A stretch of DNA of 26,402 nt from Trueperaceae bacterium (GTDB taxonomy: Bacteria; Deinococcota; Deinococci; Deinococcales; Trueperaceae). Location of the stretch: assembly GCA_003567075.1 (NCBI GenBank), contig PXAU01000299.1, forward strand, positions 1 to 26,402. The letters run 5' to 3'. The notes under the pieces are model-generated. The model saw only the letters and a program-made list of their open reading frames with translations. It did no database searches and had not been told where the DNA came from. A program made the translations under genes and the position numbers. Shown here piece after piece: positions 8,586-15,975 of this stretch. The stretch's first letter is position 1; each line of letters starts with the position of its first letter.

Positions 8586-9671
8586 TCAGACGAACTGGCC
8601 GTCAAGCTGGAAAGCTTCGCCGTCGAGTTCGATGCGCCCGCCCTGGCGCAGGTCGGTGATGAGGTCCCAGTGGATGCTGCTCTCGTTCGTGCCGCCGCTC
8701 TCGCGGTAGGAGCGACCCAACGCCAGGTGCAGCGTGCCGCCGATCTTCTCGTCGAAGAGCGTGTGCTGGATGGGGCGTTGGATCTTGGCGTTGGTACCGA
8801 TGCCGACCTCGCCGAGCCGCCGCGCCCCAGGGTCCACGTCGAGCTGCGCGAGCAGCAGGTCCTCGCCCTGCTCTGCCGACGCCTCGACCACCACGCCCTG
8901 CTCGAAGCGGAGCCGCACGCCGCTCACCAAGGTGCCGCCGACGCTGCTGGGAAGGTCGAAGTGGACGGTCCCGTTGGCGGAGTCCTCGAGCGGGCTGGTG
9001 AAGACCTCGCCCGAGGGCATGTTGCGCTTGCCGTCGGAGTTGATCCAGGTGCGCTCCGCCACGCTCAGCGTCAGGTCGGTGCCGTCCTTGACCACGCGTA
9101 GCGTGCGCGCCCGGGCGAGGCGCTCGATCAGGCTGGCCTGCAGCTCGCGCAGCGCCCGCCAGTGCACGAGTGGATCGTCCTCGTCCAGGTACATCGCGCC
9201 GAACACGAAGGTCTCGAAGTCGTCGAGACCCATGCCGGCAGCGACCGCCGCTGCGGTGGTGGGGTAGAGCGAGCCGACCCAGCGCGTGTGCGCCACGCGG
9301 TGCTCCTGAACCGGCTGGCGGTGCTTGACCAGGCGCGCGATGCGCTGCTTGTCGGCCCGTTGCAGGGCTCGCAGGTCGTGCGGCGCGTCGACGCGGATGA
9401 ACACGTCGGTTCGTCGGATCTCCTCGAGCTCCACCACCGGCTCTGCCGCCAGGTAGGCGTCGCTGGCGAGGGCGACCAGGTCGGCCTCGTACTGGGGATA
9501 CGTGATGCGCAGCAGCGGACGGCCGCCGGCTTCGAGGACCGTGCGCGTGAGCGCTCGCGCCAGCGGCAGCGCCTCGCTGCCGACGTTGACCGACACGACG
9601 TCGCCCGGGCGCACCTCCGTGCAGTACCCGACCAGCAACGTCGCAAAGCGTTCGTGGATGGTGTGCAGCAT
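8586..9671 (-). CDS. Aminopeptidase, peptidase family M29
   Basis: Cytoplasmic broad-specificity metallo-aminopeptidase of the AmpS/AmpT type, releasing N-terminal residues from peptides. The 361-residue protein matches the family length. The conserved metal-binding set is visible: Glu in MPSGEVFTSP, Glu in LGEVGIGTN, His and Glu around HTLFDEKIGGTLHLALG, Tyr in GRSY, and His-Trp-Asp near the C-terminus. The ATG at 9669-9671 (MLHTIHERF) fits family N-termini; the frame stays open upstream to 10160 but that part is repeat-encoded and lies opposite rluB. No Shine-Dalgarno is seen. Instead an extended -10 element sits 7 bases before the ATG, suggesting a leaderless mRNA. Transcribed divergently from rluB. 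Confidence 0.94.
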   Translation of the reverse strand: MLHTIHERFATLLVGYCTEVRPGDVVSVNVGSEALPLARALTRTVLEAGGRPLLRITYPQYEADLVALASDAYLAAEPVVELEEIRRTDVFIRVDAPHDLRALQRADKQRIARLVKHRQPVQEHRVAHTRWVGSLYPTTAAAVAAGMGLDDFETFVFGAMYLDEDDPLVHWRALRELQASLIERLARARTLRVVKDGTDLTLSVAERTWINSDGKRNMPSGEVFTSPLEDSANGTVHFDLPSSVGGTLVSGVRLRFEQGVVVEASAEQGEDLLLAQLDVDPGARRLGEVGIGTNAKIQRPIQHTLFDEKIGGTLHLALGRSYRESGGTNESSIHWDLITDLRQGGRIELDGEAFQLDGQFV

Positions 9672-9678
9672 GGCCGCG

Positions 9679-9687
9679 ACGCTACCA
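9679..9687 (-). promoter_or_regulatory. Leaderless-type extended -10 of the M29 peptidase
   Basis: The minus strand reads TGGTAGCGT (extended TGn-TANNNT), followed by exactly 7 bases and then the ATG at 9671. This spacing places transcription start at or next to the A of ATG. There is no ribosome-binding site between. No good -35 is seen. Confidence 0.5.
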
Positions 9688-9703
9688 CGAGGGTGGCGGC
9701 GCC

Positions 9704-9770
9704 CGCCGACCCACGCCCCGCGTGCTGCGCCGCCGACCCACGCCTGGGGTGCTGCCCCGCCGACCCCGGT
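9704..9770. repeat. 27-bp tandem repeat, about 2.5 copies
   Basis: Copies begin at 9704, 9731 and 9758, each with CGCCGAC, an exact 27-bp period. The first two copies match at 23 of 27 positions; the third is partial. It fills most of the 118-base divergent spacer between the M29 peptidase and rluB and ends just upstream of the rluB -10. The phase is a multiple of three, and the minus strand would encode a VGGAA-type 9-residue repeat, but that frame is probably not translated. Confidence 0.75.
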
Positions 9771-9777
9771 GGCCGCG

Positions 9778-9783
9778 TATCCT
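9778..9783 (+). promoter_or_regulatory. Leaderless-type -10 of the rluB-hpt operon
   Basis: TATCCT (TANNNT) lies 6 bases before the GTG start of the pseudouridine synthase gene. No Shine-Dalgarno is present between them, so transcription probably starts at or next to the GTG. No convincing -35 is seen. Confidence 0.55.
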
Positions 9784-9789
9784 GCTGGC

Positions 9790-10557
9790 GTGGAGCGAGG
9801 CGAGCGGGTCCAGAAGTGGTTGGCGCGCGCCGGGGTGGCGAGCCGTCGGGCGGCCGAGGCGTTGGTCCGGGCCCACCGGGTCAGCATCGCCGGGAGACGC
9901 GCGCAGATCGGCGATCGCGTCGGCCCCGGCGACGAGGTACGCGTCGACGGGCACGTCATCGAGGCGCCCTCGCCGGCGCGCACCTTCGCGCTGCACAAGC
10001 CCGCGGGCGTGGTCACGAGCGCGGCCGACGAGCGCGGCCGTGCGACGGTGTTCGAGTTCGTGCCGCGGGTGCCAGGGCTGCATCCGGTGGGGCGGCTCGA
10101 CCGCGACTCCGAAGGCTTGCTGCTGCTCACCACCGATGGCGAGCTGACGCTGTTGCTCACCCACCCCCGCTACGGTCACACCAAGACCTACCGCGTCTGG
10201 TGCCGCGGCGGCACCGTCGCAGCTGGGGCGCTGGCGCGACTGCGTCAGGGTGTGCTGCTCGACGATGGCCCTGCGCGTGCCATGCAGGCCCGTCCGGCGC
10301 CAGGCGGCGCGGTGCTGGTGCTGCGCGAGGGCCGCAAGCGGCAAGTGAGACGCATGTTCGCCGCGGTGGGTGCGCCGGTCGAACGGCTCCTGCGAACGCA
10401 GGTGGGCGCGCTCGCGCTCGGTGACCTCGCCCTGGGCGAGTGGCGCGAGCTGGCCCCCGACGAGGTCGAGCGCCTTCGGTATACTCCGAGTGGCCGCCTG
10501 GCAGCCTCCGCCCGCCCTGGGCGCGCTCGCCCGCGGCGGAAGGCGTCCCCGCGATGA
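9790..10557 (+). CDS. rluB: rRNA pseudouridine synthase, RsuA/RluB family
   Basis: Converts a uridine of ribosomal RNA to pseudouridine. The 255-residue protein has an N-terminal S4 RNA-binding domain (about 1-60; ERVQKWLARAGVASRR) and a catalytic domain with the signature GRLDRDSEGLLLLTTDGEL, whose Asp in RLD is the nucleophile. A KTYRVW strand and the late motif GRKRQVRRMF follow. The last 25 residues are Arg/Ala/Pro-rich and probably disordered. The GTG at 9790 is chosen because the S4 domain begins there and a -10 hexamer lies 6 bases before it. The stop overlaps the hpt ATG. Family is certain; RluB (23S) rather than RsuA or RluE/F is my best reading from overall sequence. Confidence 0.92.
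   Translation: MERGERVQKWLARAGVASRRAAEALVRAHRVSIAGRRAQIGDRVGPGDEVRVDGHVIEAPSPARTFALHKPAGVVTSAADERGRATVFEFVPRVPGLHPVGRLDRDSEGLLLLTTDGELTLLLTHPRYGHTKTYRVWCRGGTVAAGALARLRQGVLLDDGPARAMQARPAPGGAVLVLREGRKRQVRRMFAAVGAPVERLLRTQVGALALGDLALGEWRELAPDEVERLRYTPSGRLAASARPGRARPRRKASPR
10480..10485 (+). promoter_or_regulatory. Possible internal -10 for hpt
   Basis: TATACT lies inside the 3' end of rluB, 68 bases before the hpt ATG. CCGACG at 10457-10462 is a weak -35 at 17-bp spacing. It could give rluB-independent transcription of the rest of the operon. Confidence 0.25.
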
Positions 10558-11108
10558 GCGCACCGTTCTTCACTCCCGGTCCCGGTCCCGTGCAGATCAC
10601 GCGCGAGGCGATCGCGGCGCGCATTCGCGACCTCGGTCAACGCATCAGCGACGATTACGGCACCGAGCCGCTCCATCTGATCTGCGTGCTCAACGGCGCC
10701 TTCCCCTTCACCGCCGACCTGATGCGGGCCATCCAACGGCCGCTCACCCTGGACTTCCTGTCGGTGTCCAGTTACGGTTCGCGCACCGAGACCTCGGGCG
10801 AGGTGCGGTTGGTGAAGGACCTCGACCAATCGCTCAAGGGCAAGCACGTCCTGCTGGTCGAGGACATCATCGACACCGGTCTGACGATGCAGTACCTGCT
10901 GGGGTACCTACAGGGGCGGGGTCCGCTCTCCGTGCGGGTCGCGTCGCTGCTGTCGAAGCCGGCGCGGCGGCTGGTCGAGGTGCCGATCCACTACCTCGGC
11001 TTCGAGATCGAGGACGCGTACGTGTACGGCTACGGCCTCGACATCGACCACCGCTATCGCAACCTGCCGTTCGTGACGAGCTTGCGCCTGGGTGAGGATG
11101 CGTCCTGA
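10554..11108 (+). CDS. hpt: Hypoxanthine(-guanine) phosphoribosyltransferase
   Basis: Purine salvage enzyme joining hypoxanthine or guanine to PRPP to form IMP or GMP. The 184-residue protein has the normal length. The PRPP-binding loop VLLVEDIIDTGLT, the flexible-loop segment VSSYGSRTETSGEV, the early strand LICVLNGAFPFTADL and the late purine-contact region (YLGFEIEDAYVYGYGLD) are all present. The ATG at 10554 overlaps the rluB stop (ATGA) and has GGAAGG ten bases upstream. In-frame starts further upstream would lie within rluB and lack family similarity. The downstream M23 gene begins at or just after its stop. Confidence 0.96.
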   Translation: MSAPFFTPGPGPVQITREAIAARIRDLGQRISDDYGTEPLHLICVLNGAFPFTADLMRAIQRPLTLDFLSVSSYGSRTETSGEVRLVKDLDQSLKGKHVLLVEDIIDTGLTMQYLLGYLQGRGPLSVRVASLLSKPARRLVEVPIHYLGFEIEDAYVYGYGLDIDHRYRNLPFVTSLRLGEDAS

Positions 11109-11109
11109 G

Positions 11110-12339
11110 ATGCGCACGCCCTGGCGGGCCCTGCTCGGGCCGAGCGGTGCCCCATTGCGCGTGATGGTGCTCGTGGCCACGGGCCTGGCGCTGGGGGCGT
11201 TCGTCGCGATCGGGATGGGCTCGGCGGTGCCGCGTGGCGAGCCGCCGCAGCTGTACGTCGAAGCGCCCGAGCGGGGTCTGGTTGGACGGCCGCTGGACGT
11301 GTTCGTGTCGGTCGACACGCCTGCGACCGTGCGCGTGCGCTACGCCGAGACGCTGGTCGAAGAGGTCACCCAGGACCTGCGCGTCTCCCTCCTGGCCGAG
11401 GCGGGCACGTGGCTGCTCGAGATCGAGGCCGAAGACGCGAGAGGGCGCGTGGGCCGACTGGAGCGGCTCGTCAGCGGGTTGTGGCCCCCCGAGCCGAGGC
11501 TCCAGGTCGCGGAGAGGCTCACGGTCGGCGACGCGCTCGCCGTGCACCTGACGTGGGCACACGAGAACGCGAGCGAGCCCGCGGCGCGGGTGCTCGAGGC
11601 CTTCGTCGAACTCGACGGCGAGCGGCTGCCGGCGTTCCATGGCGAGCAACGGCTCGACGCCCTCGCAGCGCTGCCGCTGCGGGCGTCGCCGGGCGAGCGC
11701 TCGCTGCGAGCGGTGCTGATCGACGAGCTCGGCGAGAGGCACGAGTTTCGCGCGAGCGTCCTCGTCGAGGCGAACCCCAATCCCGTGCAGGAACTCCGCG
11801 TGGCGGCGAGCACGCTCGCCCTCGTCACCCCCGAGGGGCGTGCACTGGAGGCGGCCACGCTGGCACGGGCCTTCGACGCGGTCGGTCCCGAACCGCGCTG
11901 GGCGAAGCCCTTCCTGCTGCCGCTGGAGGGTCGCCACACCTCGGCCTTCGGCTTGCCCCGCCGTTACGCGCCCGGCGGCGCCGTCAGCTACCACCTCGGC
12001 ACCGACATCGCCGCTCCGACTGGAACGCCGATCTTGGCCACGAACGAGGGCGTGGTGCTGGTGGCGGGCATGTACCCGATCAAGGGCGGCCTGGTGGTGC
12101 TCGACCACGGCTTCGGCGTCACCAGCCTCTACTTCCACCAGTCCGCCCTGGCGGTCGCCGTCGGCGACGTCGTGGAGCGCGGCCAGGTGATCGGCTACGT
12201 GGGCAGCACCGGGCTCTCCACGGGTCCGCACCTGCATTGGGAGATGCGCGTCGACGGGGAGCCGACCGCGCCCCTGGCCTGGGTCGATCGGCGTTGGCCG
12301 GGCGGTCCCTTGGTGACCACCTCGGAGGTGGGAGAATGA
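11110..12339 (+). CDS. Membrane-anchored M23-family metallopeptidase (LytM domain)
   Basis: Predicted peptidoglycan endopeptidase or divisome activator facing the periplasm. The 409-residue protein has one N-terminal membrane segment (about 17-38; MVLVATGLALGAFVAIG), then a long region resembling beta-sandwich segments of unknown function (about 45-255). The C-terminal LytM domain has the zinc-binding HLGTD (His295, Asp299), a YFHQ histidine and HLHW (374-377), so it looks catalytically competent. The ATG at 11110 follows the hpt stop by one base; the ATG at 11098, overlapping hpt, is an alternative adding four residues. Its stop overlaps the glycosidase start (ATGA). Cell-wall role is inferred from the family. 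Confidence 0.9.
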   Translation: MRTPWRALLGPSGAPLRVMVLVATGLALGAFVAIGMGSAVPRGEPPQLYVEAPERGLVGRPLDVFVSVDTPATVRVRYAETLVEEVTQDLRVSLLAEAGTWLLEIEAEDARGRVGRLERLVSGLWPPEPRLQVAERLTVGDALAVHLTWAHENASEPAARVLEAFVELDGERLPAFHGEQRLDALAALPLRASPGERSLRAVLIDELGERHEFRASVLVEANPNPVQELRVAASTLALVTPEGRALEAATLARAFDAVGPEPRWAKPFLLPLEGRHTSAFGLPRRYAPGGAVSYHLGTDIAAPTGTPILATNEGVVLVAGMYPIKGGLVVLDHGFGVTSLYFHQSALAVAVGDVVERGQVIGYVGSTGLSTGPHLHWEMRVDGEPTAPLAWVDRRWPGGPLVTTSEVGE

Positions 12340-13952
12340 TGCCGACTGGTGGGTTCTGGGCACGCCATGGGTTGCTGCTCCTGCTGGCCTTCGCGCTGGG
12401 CGTCGTCGCGGCAGCGCCGCCGTTGGTCGACCAGGCCGCGCCTTGGACGTCCGCGCCGCCGGCCGAGCGCTGGCGGAGCGATCCCGGCGATGGCGTCTAC
12501 TACCAGGTCTTCGTGCGCAGCTTCGCCGACGCCAGCGGCGACGGGATGGGCGACCTGCGCGGCCTCACCTCCCGCCTCGACCACGTCCAAGCGCTCGGTG
12601 CCGACGGCCTGTGGCTGATGCCGATCCATCCCAGCCCCACGTACCACGGCTACGACGTGGTCGATTACCGCGCCATCAACCCCGACTACGGCAGCATGGC
12701 GGACTTCCTGGCCTTCCTCGATGCCGCGCACGCCCGTGGCCTGCGGGTGGTGCTCGATCTGGTCGTCAACCACTCCTCGAGCCAGCATGCCTGGTTCCAG
12801 CGCGCGCTCGCAGGCGACCCCGCCTACCGTGCGTACTACGTGTGGTCGGACGAGCGGCTCGATTGGCGCGGCACCGGCGGCGGGCCGGCCTGGCACCCGG
12901 CCGGCGACGGTAGCTACTACCTGGGGTTGTTCGAGGGAGGCATGCCCGACCTCAACCACCGCAACCCCGCCGTGACCGAGGCGATGCTCGACGTGGCCGC
13001 GTTCTGGCTCGACCTCGGCGTCGACGGCTTCCGTGTCGACGCGATCACGCACGTGGTCGAGTCGGCTGATGGCCTCATCACGAACGCGCCTGAGAACTAC
13101 GCCTGGGTGCGCGACTTCAACGCAGCGCTACGGGCGCGTCATCCCGGCGCCTTCATCGTGGGCGAGACCTGGACGGCCACGCCGGCGATCGCCGCGTACC
13201 ACCGCGAGGCCGGCCTCGACATGTCGTTCAACTACCCGCTGTGGCGCGAGCTGATCGCCGCGGTGCAGAACCGCAGCGCCATCAACCTACGCGCGCAGCT
13301 CCAGCTCGACGAGGACCTGTACCCGGCCGGTGCGCGGCGTGGCATCTTCCTCGCCAACCACGACCAGCTCCGTCCCGCGACGCTGCTCAGCCCGTTGCGG
13401 CGCGACACGGGCCGCATGCGCTTGGCCGCCGGCCTGCTGCTCACGATGCCGGGGACGCCGTTCCTCTACTACGGCGAGGAGATCGGCCTGCCCAACGGTC
13501 CGAGCGAGCACGACATCGACAAGCGCACGCCCATGCGTTGGAGCGCCGACGAGGGCGGCGGCTTCAGCCCGGTCGACCCGTGGCGGCCGCTATCGACGCA
13601 GGACCCGGCGGTGAGCGTTGTCGCCCAACGATTCGACGAGGCGGCACTGCTGCCCTGGTACCAGCGCCTGATCGCCTTGCGCGCCGCCTCGCCCGCGCTC
13701 CGCGGCGGCGACCTGGAGTTGGTCGAGGGCCTCGCCGGGTCGCAGCTCGCCTTCTGGCGCGCGTACGACGACGAGCGCATCCTGGTGGTGGCGAACCTGG
13801 CTGCGGGCACGGTCGAGCTCGACGCGCGCGCGCTCGGCCTCGAGCCCGGACGCTACCAGGACCTGCTCGACCTCGCCGCGACCGAGACGGCGCCCGAGGT
13901 GCTCGTGCTGGGCGGCAGCAGCTTGCGGGTGCTACGGCCGCTGCCGCGGTAG
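12336..13952 (+). CDS. Exported GH13 alpha-glucan hydrolase (alpha-amylase family)
   Basis: Alpha-amylase-family enzyme acting on alpha-1,4 or alpha-1,6 glucans outside the cytoplasmic membrane. In 538 residues there is a signal peptide (about 1-27, HGLLLLLAFALGVVAAA) and a TIM barrel with region I DLVVNH (141-146), region II GFRVD (nucleophile Asp235), region III GETW (acid/base Glu277) and region IV FLANHD (Asp343). A C-terminal beta domain begins near 460. There is no lipobox cysteine, so it is secreted or membrane-tethered by an uncleaved signal. GH13 subfamily and exact substrate cannot be settled by eye. The start overlaps the M23 stop; the preceding GGAGGTGGGAGA is a good ribosome-binding site. 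The TAG stop is part of the trpS -10. Confidence 0.94.
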   Translation: MMPTGGFWARHGLLLLLAFALGVVAAAPPLVDQAAPWTSAPPAERWRSDPGDGVYYQVFVRSFADASGDGMGDLRGLTSRLDHVQALGADGLWLMPIHPSPTYHGYDVVDYRAINPDYGSMADFLAFLDAAHARGLRVVLDLVVNHSSSQHAWFQRALAGDPAYRAYYVWSDERLDWRGTGGGPAWHPAGDGSYYLGLFEGGMPDLNHRNPAVTEAMLDVAAFWLDLGVDGFRVDAITHVVESADGLITNAPENYAWVRDFNAALRARHPGAFIVGETWTATPAIAAYHREAGLDMSFNYPLWRELIAAVQNRSAINLRAQLQLDEDLYPAGARRGIFLANHDQLRPATLLSPLRRDTGRMRLAAGLLLTMPGTPFLYYGEEIGLPNGPSEHDIDKRTPMRWSADEGGGFSPVDPWRPLSTQDPAVSVVAQRFDEAALLPWYQRLIALRAASPALRGGDLELVEGLAGSQLAFWRAYDDERILVVANLAAGTVELDARALGLEPGRYQDLLDLAATETAPEVLVLGGSSLRVLRPLPR

Positions 13953-13955
13953 ACT
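13950..13955 (+). promoter_or_regulatory. Leaderless-type -10 of trpS
   Basis: TAGACT lies 7 bases before the trpS ATG, with no Shine-Dalgarno between. Its first three bases are the stop codon of the upstream glycosidase gene. The spacing predicts a transcript beginning at or beside the ATG. Confidence 0.55.
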
Positions 13956-13962
13956 CCGCCGC

Positions 13963-15006
13963 ATGACCGAACCCTCGACTGCCGCGGCGAACGCCGCGGC
14001 CCCGACCTCGACGCGCCCGCGGGTGCTCTCGGGCATGCAGCCGACCGACGCCCTGCACCTCGGCAACTACCTGGGTGCGCTGCGCCAATGGGTGGCTCGC
14101 CAGGACCAGCAGGACGCGCTGTTCTGCGTGGTCGACCTGCACGCCCTGACGGTGCCGGAGGCCGTCGATCCGGCCGACCTGCGTCACCGCTCGCGAGCCG
14201 TGGCCGCGCTCTACTTCGCCTGCGGGCTCGACCCCGAACGCAACGTGGTGTTCCTCCAGTCACACGTCCCCGAGCACGCCGAGTGCAGCTGGATCCTGAT
14301 GTGCACCACGCCGCTGGGGTGGCTCTACCGCATGACGCAGTTCAAGGCCAAGGCCGAGGGGCGCGACTCGGTGGGCGCCGGGTTGCTCACCTACCCGGTC
14401 CTTCAGGCTGCCGACATCCTGCTGTACGACGCCGACGAGGTGCCCGTCGGCGAGGACCAGGTGCAGCACGTGGAGCTCACGCGCGACATCGCGATCCGCT
14501 TCAACCGCTTGTTCGGCGACACCTTCGTCTTGCCCAAGGCCGTCATCCCGACGAGCGGCGCCCGCGTCATGGGTCTCGACGATCCAACCGTCAAGATGAG
14601 CAAGAGCCTGGCGGCGGAGCGGCCCGGTCACGCCATCGGCCTGCTCGACGATCCCAAGGTGCTCAAGAAGACGATCATGTCGGCCGTCACCGACTCGGGA
14701 CGCGAGTTCCGTCCCGAGCACGCCAGCCCCGGCGTACGCAACCTGATCGCGATCCTCGCTTCGCTCCAGGGTGAGGAGGACACGGTCGTCGCAGAGCGCT
14801 TCGTCGGACGTGGCTACGGCGACCTCAAGAAGAGCGTGCTGGAGGCCGTGCTCGAGGCCGTGACCCCGATCCGCGAGCGTTTCGAGGCGCTCATGGGCGA
14901 CCCGGCCGAGCTGGACCGGATCCTGGCCCAGGGCGCCGACGCGGCGCGCTCGCGCGCCACGTCCACCTTGGCGCGGGTCAAGGCCGCGGTCGGCGTGGGC
15001 ACCTAG
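13963..15006 (+). CDS. trpS: Tryptophanyl-tRNA synthetase
   Basis: Class Ic aminoacyl-tRNA synthetase charging tRNA-Trp. The 347-residue protein has the HIGH-like motif HLGN (32-35) in GMQPTDALHLGNYLG and a perfect KMSKS (211-215). The tryptophan-pocket region LLTYPVLQAADILLY, VGEDQVQHVELTRDIA and the C-terminal helical tRNA-binding domain are also present. The first 18 residues (Ala/Thr-rich) extend beyond typical bacterial TrpRS. The ATG at 13963 is nevertheless preferred because a -10 hexamer lies 7 bases before it. It follows the glycosidase gene by ten bases and precedes the phosphatase-superfamily gene by nine. Confidence 0.97.
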   Translation: MTEPSTAAANAAAPTSTRPRVLSGMQPTDALHLGNYLGALRQWVARQDQQDALFCVVDLHALTVPEAVDPADLRHRSRAVAALYFACGLDPERNVVFLQSHVPEHAECSWILMCTTPLGWLYRMTQFKAKAEGRDSVGAGLLTYPVLQAADILLYDADEVPVGEDQVQHVELTRDIAIRFNRLFGDTFVLPKAVIPTSGARVMGLDDPTVKMSKSLAAERPGHAIGLLDDPKVLKKTIMSAVTDSGREFRPEHASPGVRNLIAILASLQGEEDTVVAERFVGRGYGDLKKSVLEAVLEAVTPIRERFEALMGDPAELDRILAQGADAARSRATSTLARVKAAVGVGT

Positions 15007-15015
15007 ACGACGCGC

Positions 15016-15975
15016 GTGGCGCGGCTGCTGTTCGTCTTCCTCGACGGGCTCGGTTTGGGCGACGGCGACCCGGCGCACAACCCACTGGCGGCGCCGTGGC
15101 CGGGGCTCCGGACCCTGACAGGCTGCGACTGGACCGCACCGGCGTGGCGGACACGGTCCGATGCCGCGCGGGTGACGGCGGCGCTCGATGCGCGCCTCGG
15201 TCTGCCGGGGTTGCCGCAGTCAGCCACCGGGCAGACGACGCTCCTCACTGGCCGCAACGCGGCGCGTGCCATGGGCCGGCACTACGGGCCCTGGCCCGGT
15301 CCCACGCTCCGCGCCCTGTTGGCGCGCGGCAGCCTCTTCCACGACGGCGCCGCGGCCGGCGGGGCGCGGCTCGCCAACGCCTACCCCGCGGCGTACCTAA
15401 CGGCCCTGCGGATGCCGCCGACGGCGGCCGGCGGTGCCCTCCAGCGGCGGGCGCGACGCGCACGCGCATCGGCGCCCATCGCCGCGGCGGAGGCGGCCGG
15501 GTTGACGCTGGCCGATGTCGGCGACCTCGCGCGTGACCGGGCCGTGGCCGGTGACCTGGGCGTGGGGCGCGTGCGGGCGGGCACTGGCAGCGCTGCGGTG
15601 GCCGGCCAGGCCCGCGCCCTGGCGGCGCTGGCGAGCGAGCACGCCTTCACCTTCTTCGACGTCTGGGGCGGCGATCTCGTCGGTCACCGGCAGGACCCGG
15701 TCGCCGCGCGCGCCTTCCTGAGCGCTCTGGACGCGTTCGTGCCGGCGCTCGTGGCGGCATTGCCGCACGACGTCACGCTGCTCGTCACCAGCGACCACGG
15801 CAACCTGGACGACCTGCGGCGCCGCGGGCACACGCTGGCCTCGGTGCCGTTGCTGGCCTTGGGCCCTGGCGCCACCGCCTTCGCCGGTGCACGTTCGCTG
15901 CTGGACGTGGCGCCCGCCGTGCGGCAGGTGCTGGCGACGGGTGCTGCGCGAGCGTCGCGGAGCCGGCTCAGCTGA
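15016..15975 (+). CDS. Alkaline-phosphatase-superfamily metalloenzyme (iPGM-like fold)
   Basis: Predicted two-metal phospho-transferring or hydrolysing enzyme of 319 residues; substrate unknown. Metal and catalytic motifs of the superfamily are recognisable in order. FLDGLG near residue 9 has a metal-binding Asp. SATGQTTLLTGRNA has the nucleophile Ser/Thr region. DVWGGDLVGH, SDHGNLDD and GHTLASVPLL carry the remaining Asp and His ligands. It is much shorter than phosphoglycerate mutase GpmI (about 510) because the inserted phosphotransfer domain is lacking. GTG start at 15016, close behind trpS; TAGACG overlaps the trpS stop but does not fit TANNNT. The C-terminus overlaps the convergent SpoIIM-like gene by eight bases. 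Confidence 0.8.
   Translation: MARLLFVFLDGLGLGDGDPAHNPLAAPWPGLRTLTGCDWTAPAWRTRSDAARVTAALDARLGLPGLPQSATGQTTLLTGRNAARAMGRHYGPWPGPTLRALLARGSLFHDGAAAGGARLANAYPAAYLTALRMPPTAAGGALQRRARRARASAPIAAAEAAGLTLADVGDLARDRAVAGDLGVGRVRAGTGSAAVAGQARALAALASEHAFTFFDVWGGDLVGHRQDPVAARAFLSALDAFVPALVAALPHDVTLLVTSDHGNLDDLRRRGHTLASVPLLALGPGATAFAGARSLLDVAPAVRQVLATGAARASRSRLS

Noticed and set aside
9672..10160. N-terminal extension of the M29 peptidase to 524 residues
   Set aside because: The extra part lies opposite the rluB coding region and across the 27-bp repeats. Family proteins begin at MLHTIHERF, and a -10 element lies between the extension and that start.
11409..12335. Extension of the GH13 gene upstream to 11409
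   Set aside because: The upstream part is an Arg-rich out-of-frame reading of the M23 gene. The signal peptide and good ribosome-binding site place the start at 12336.
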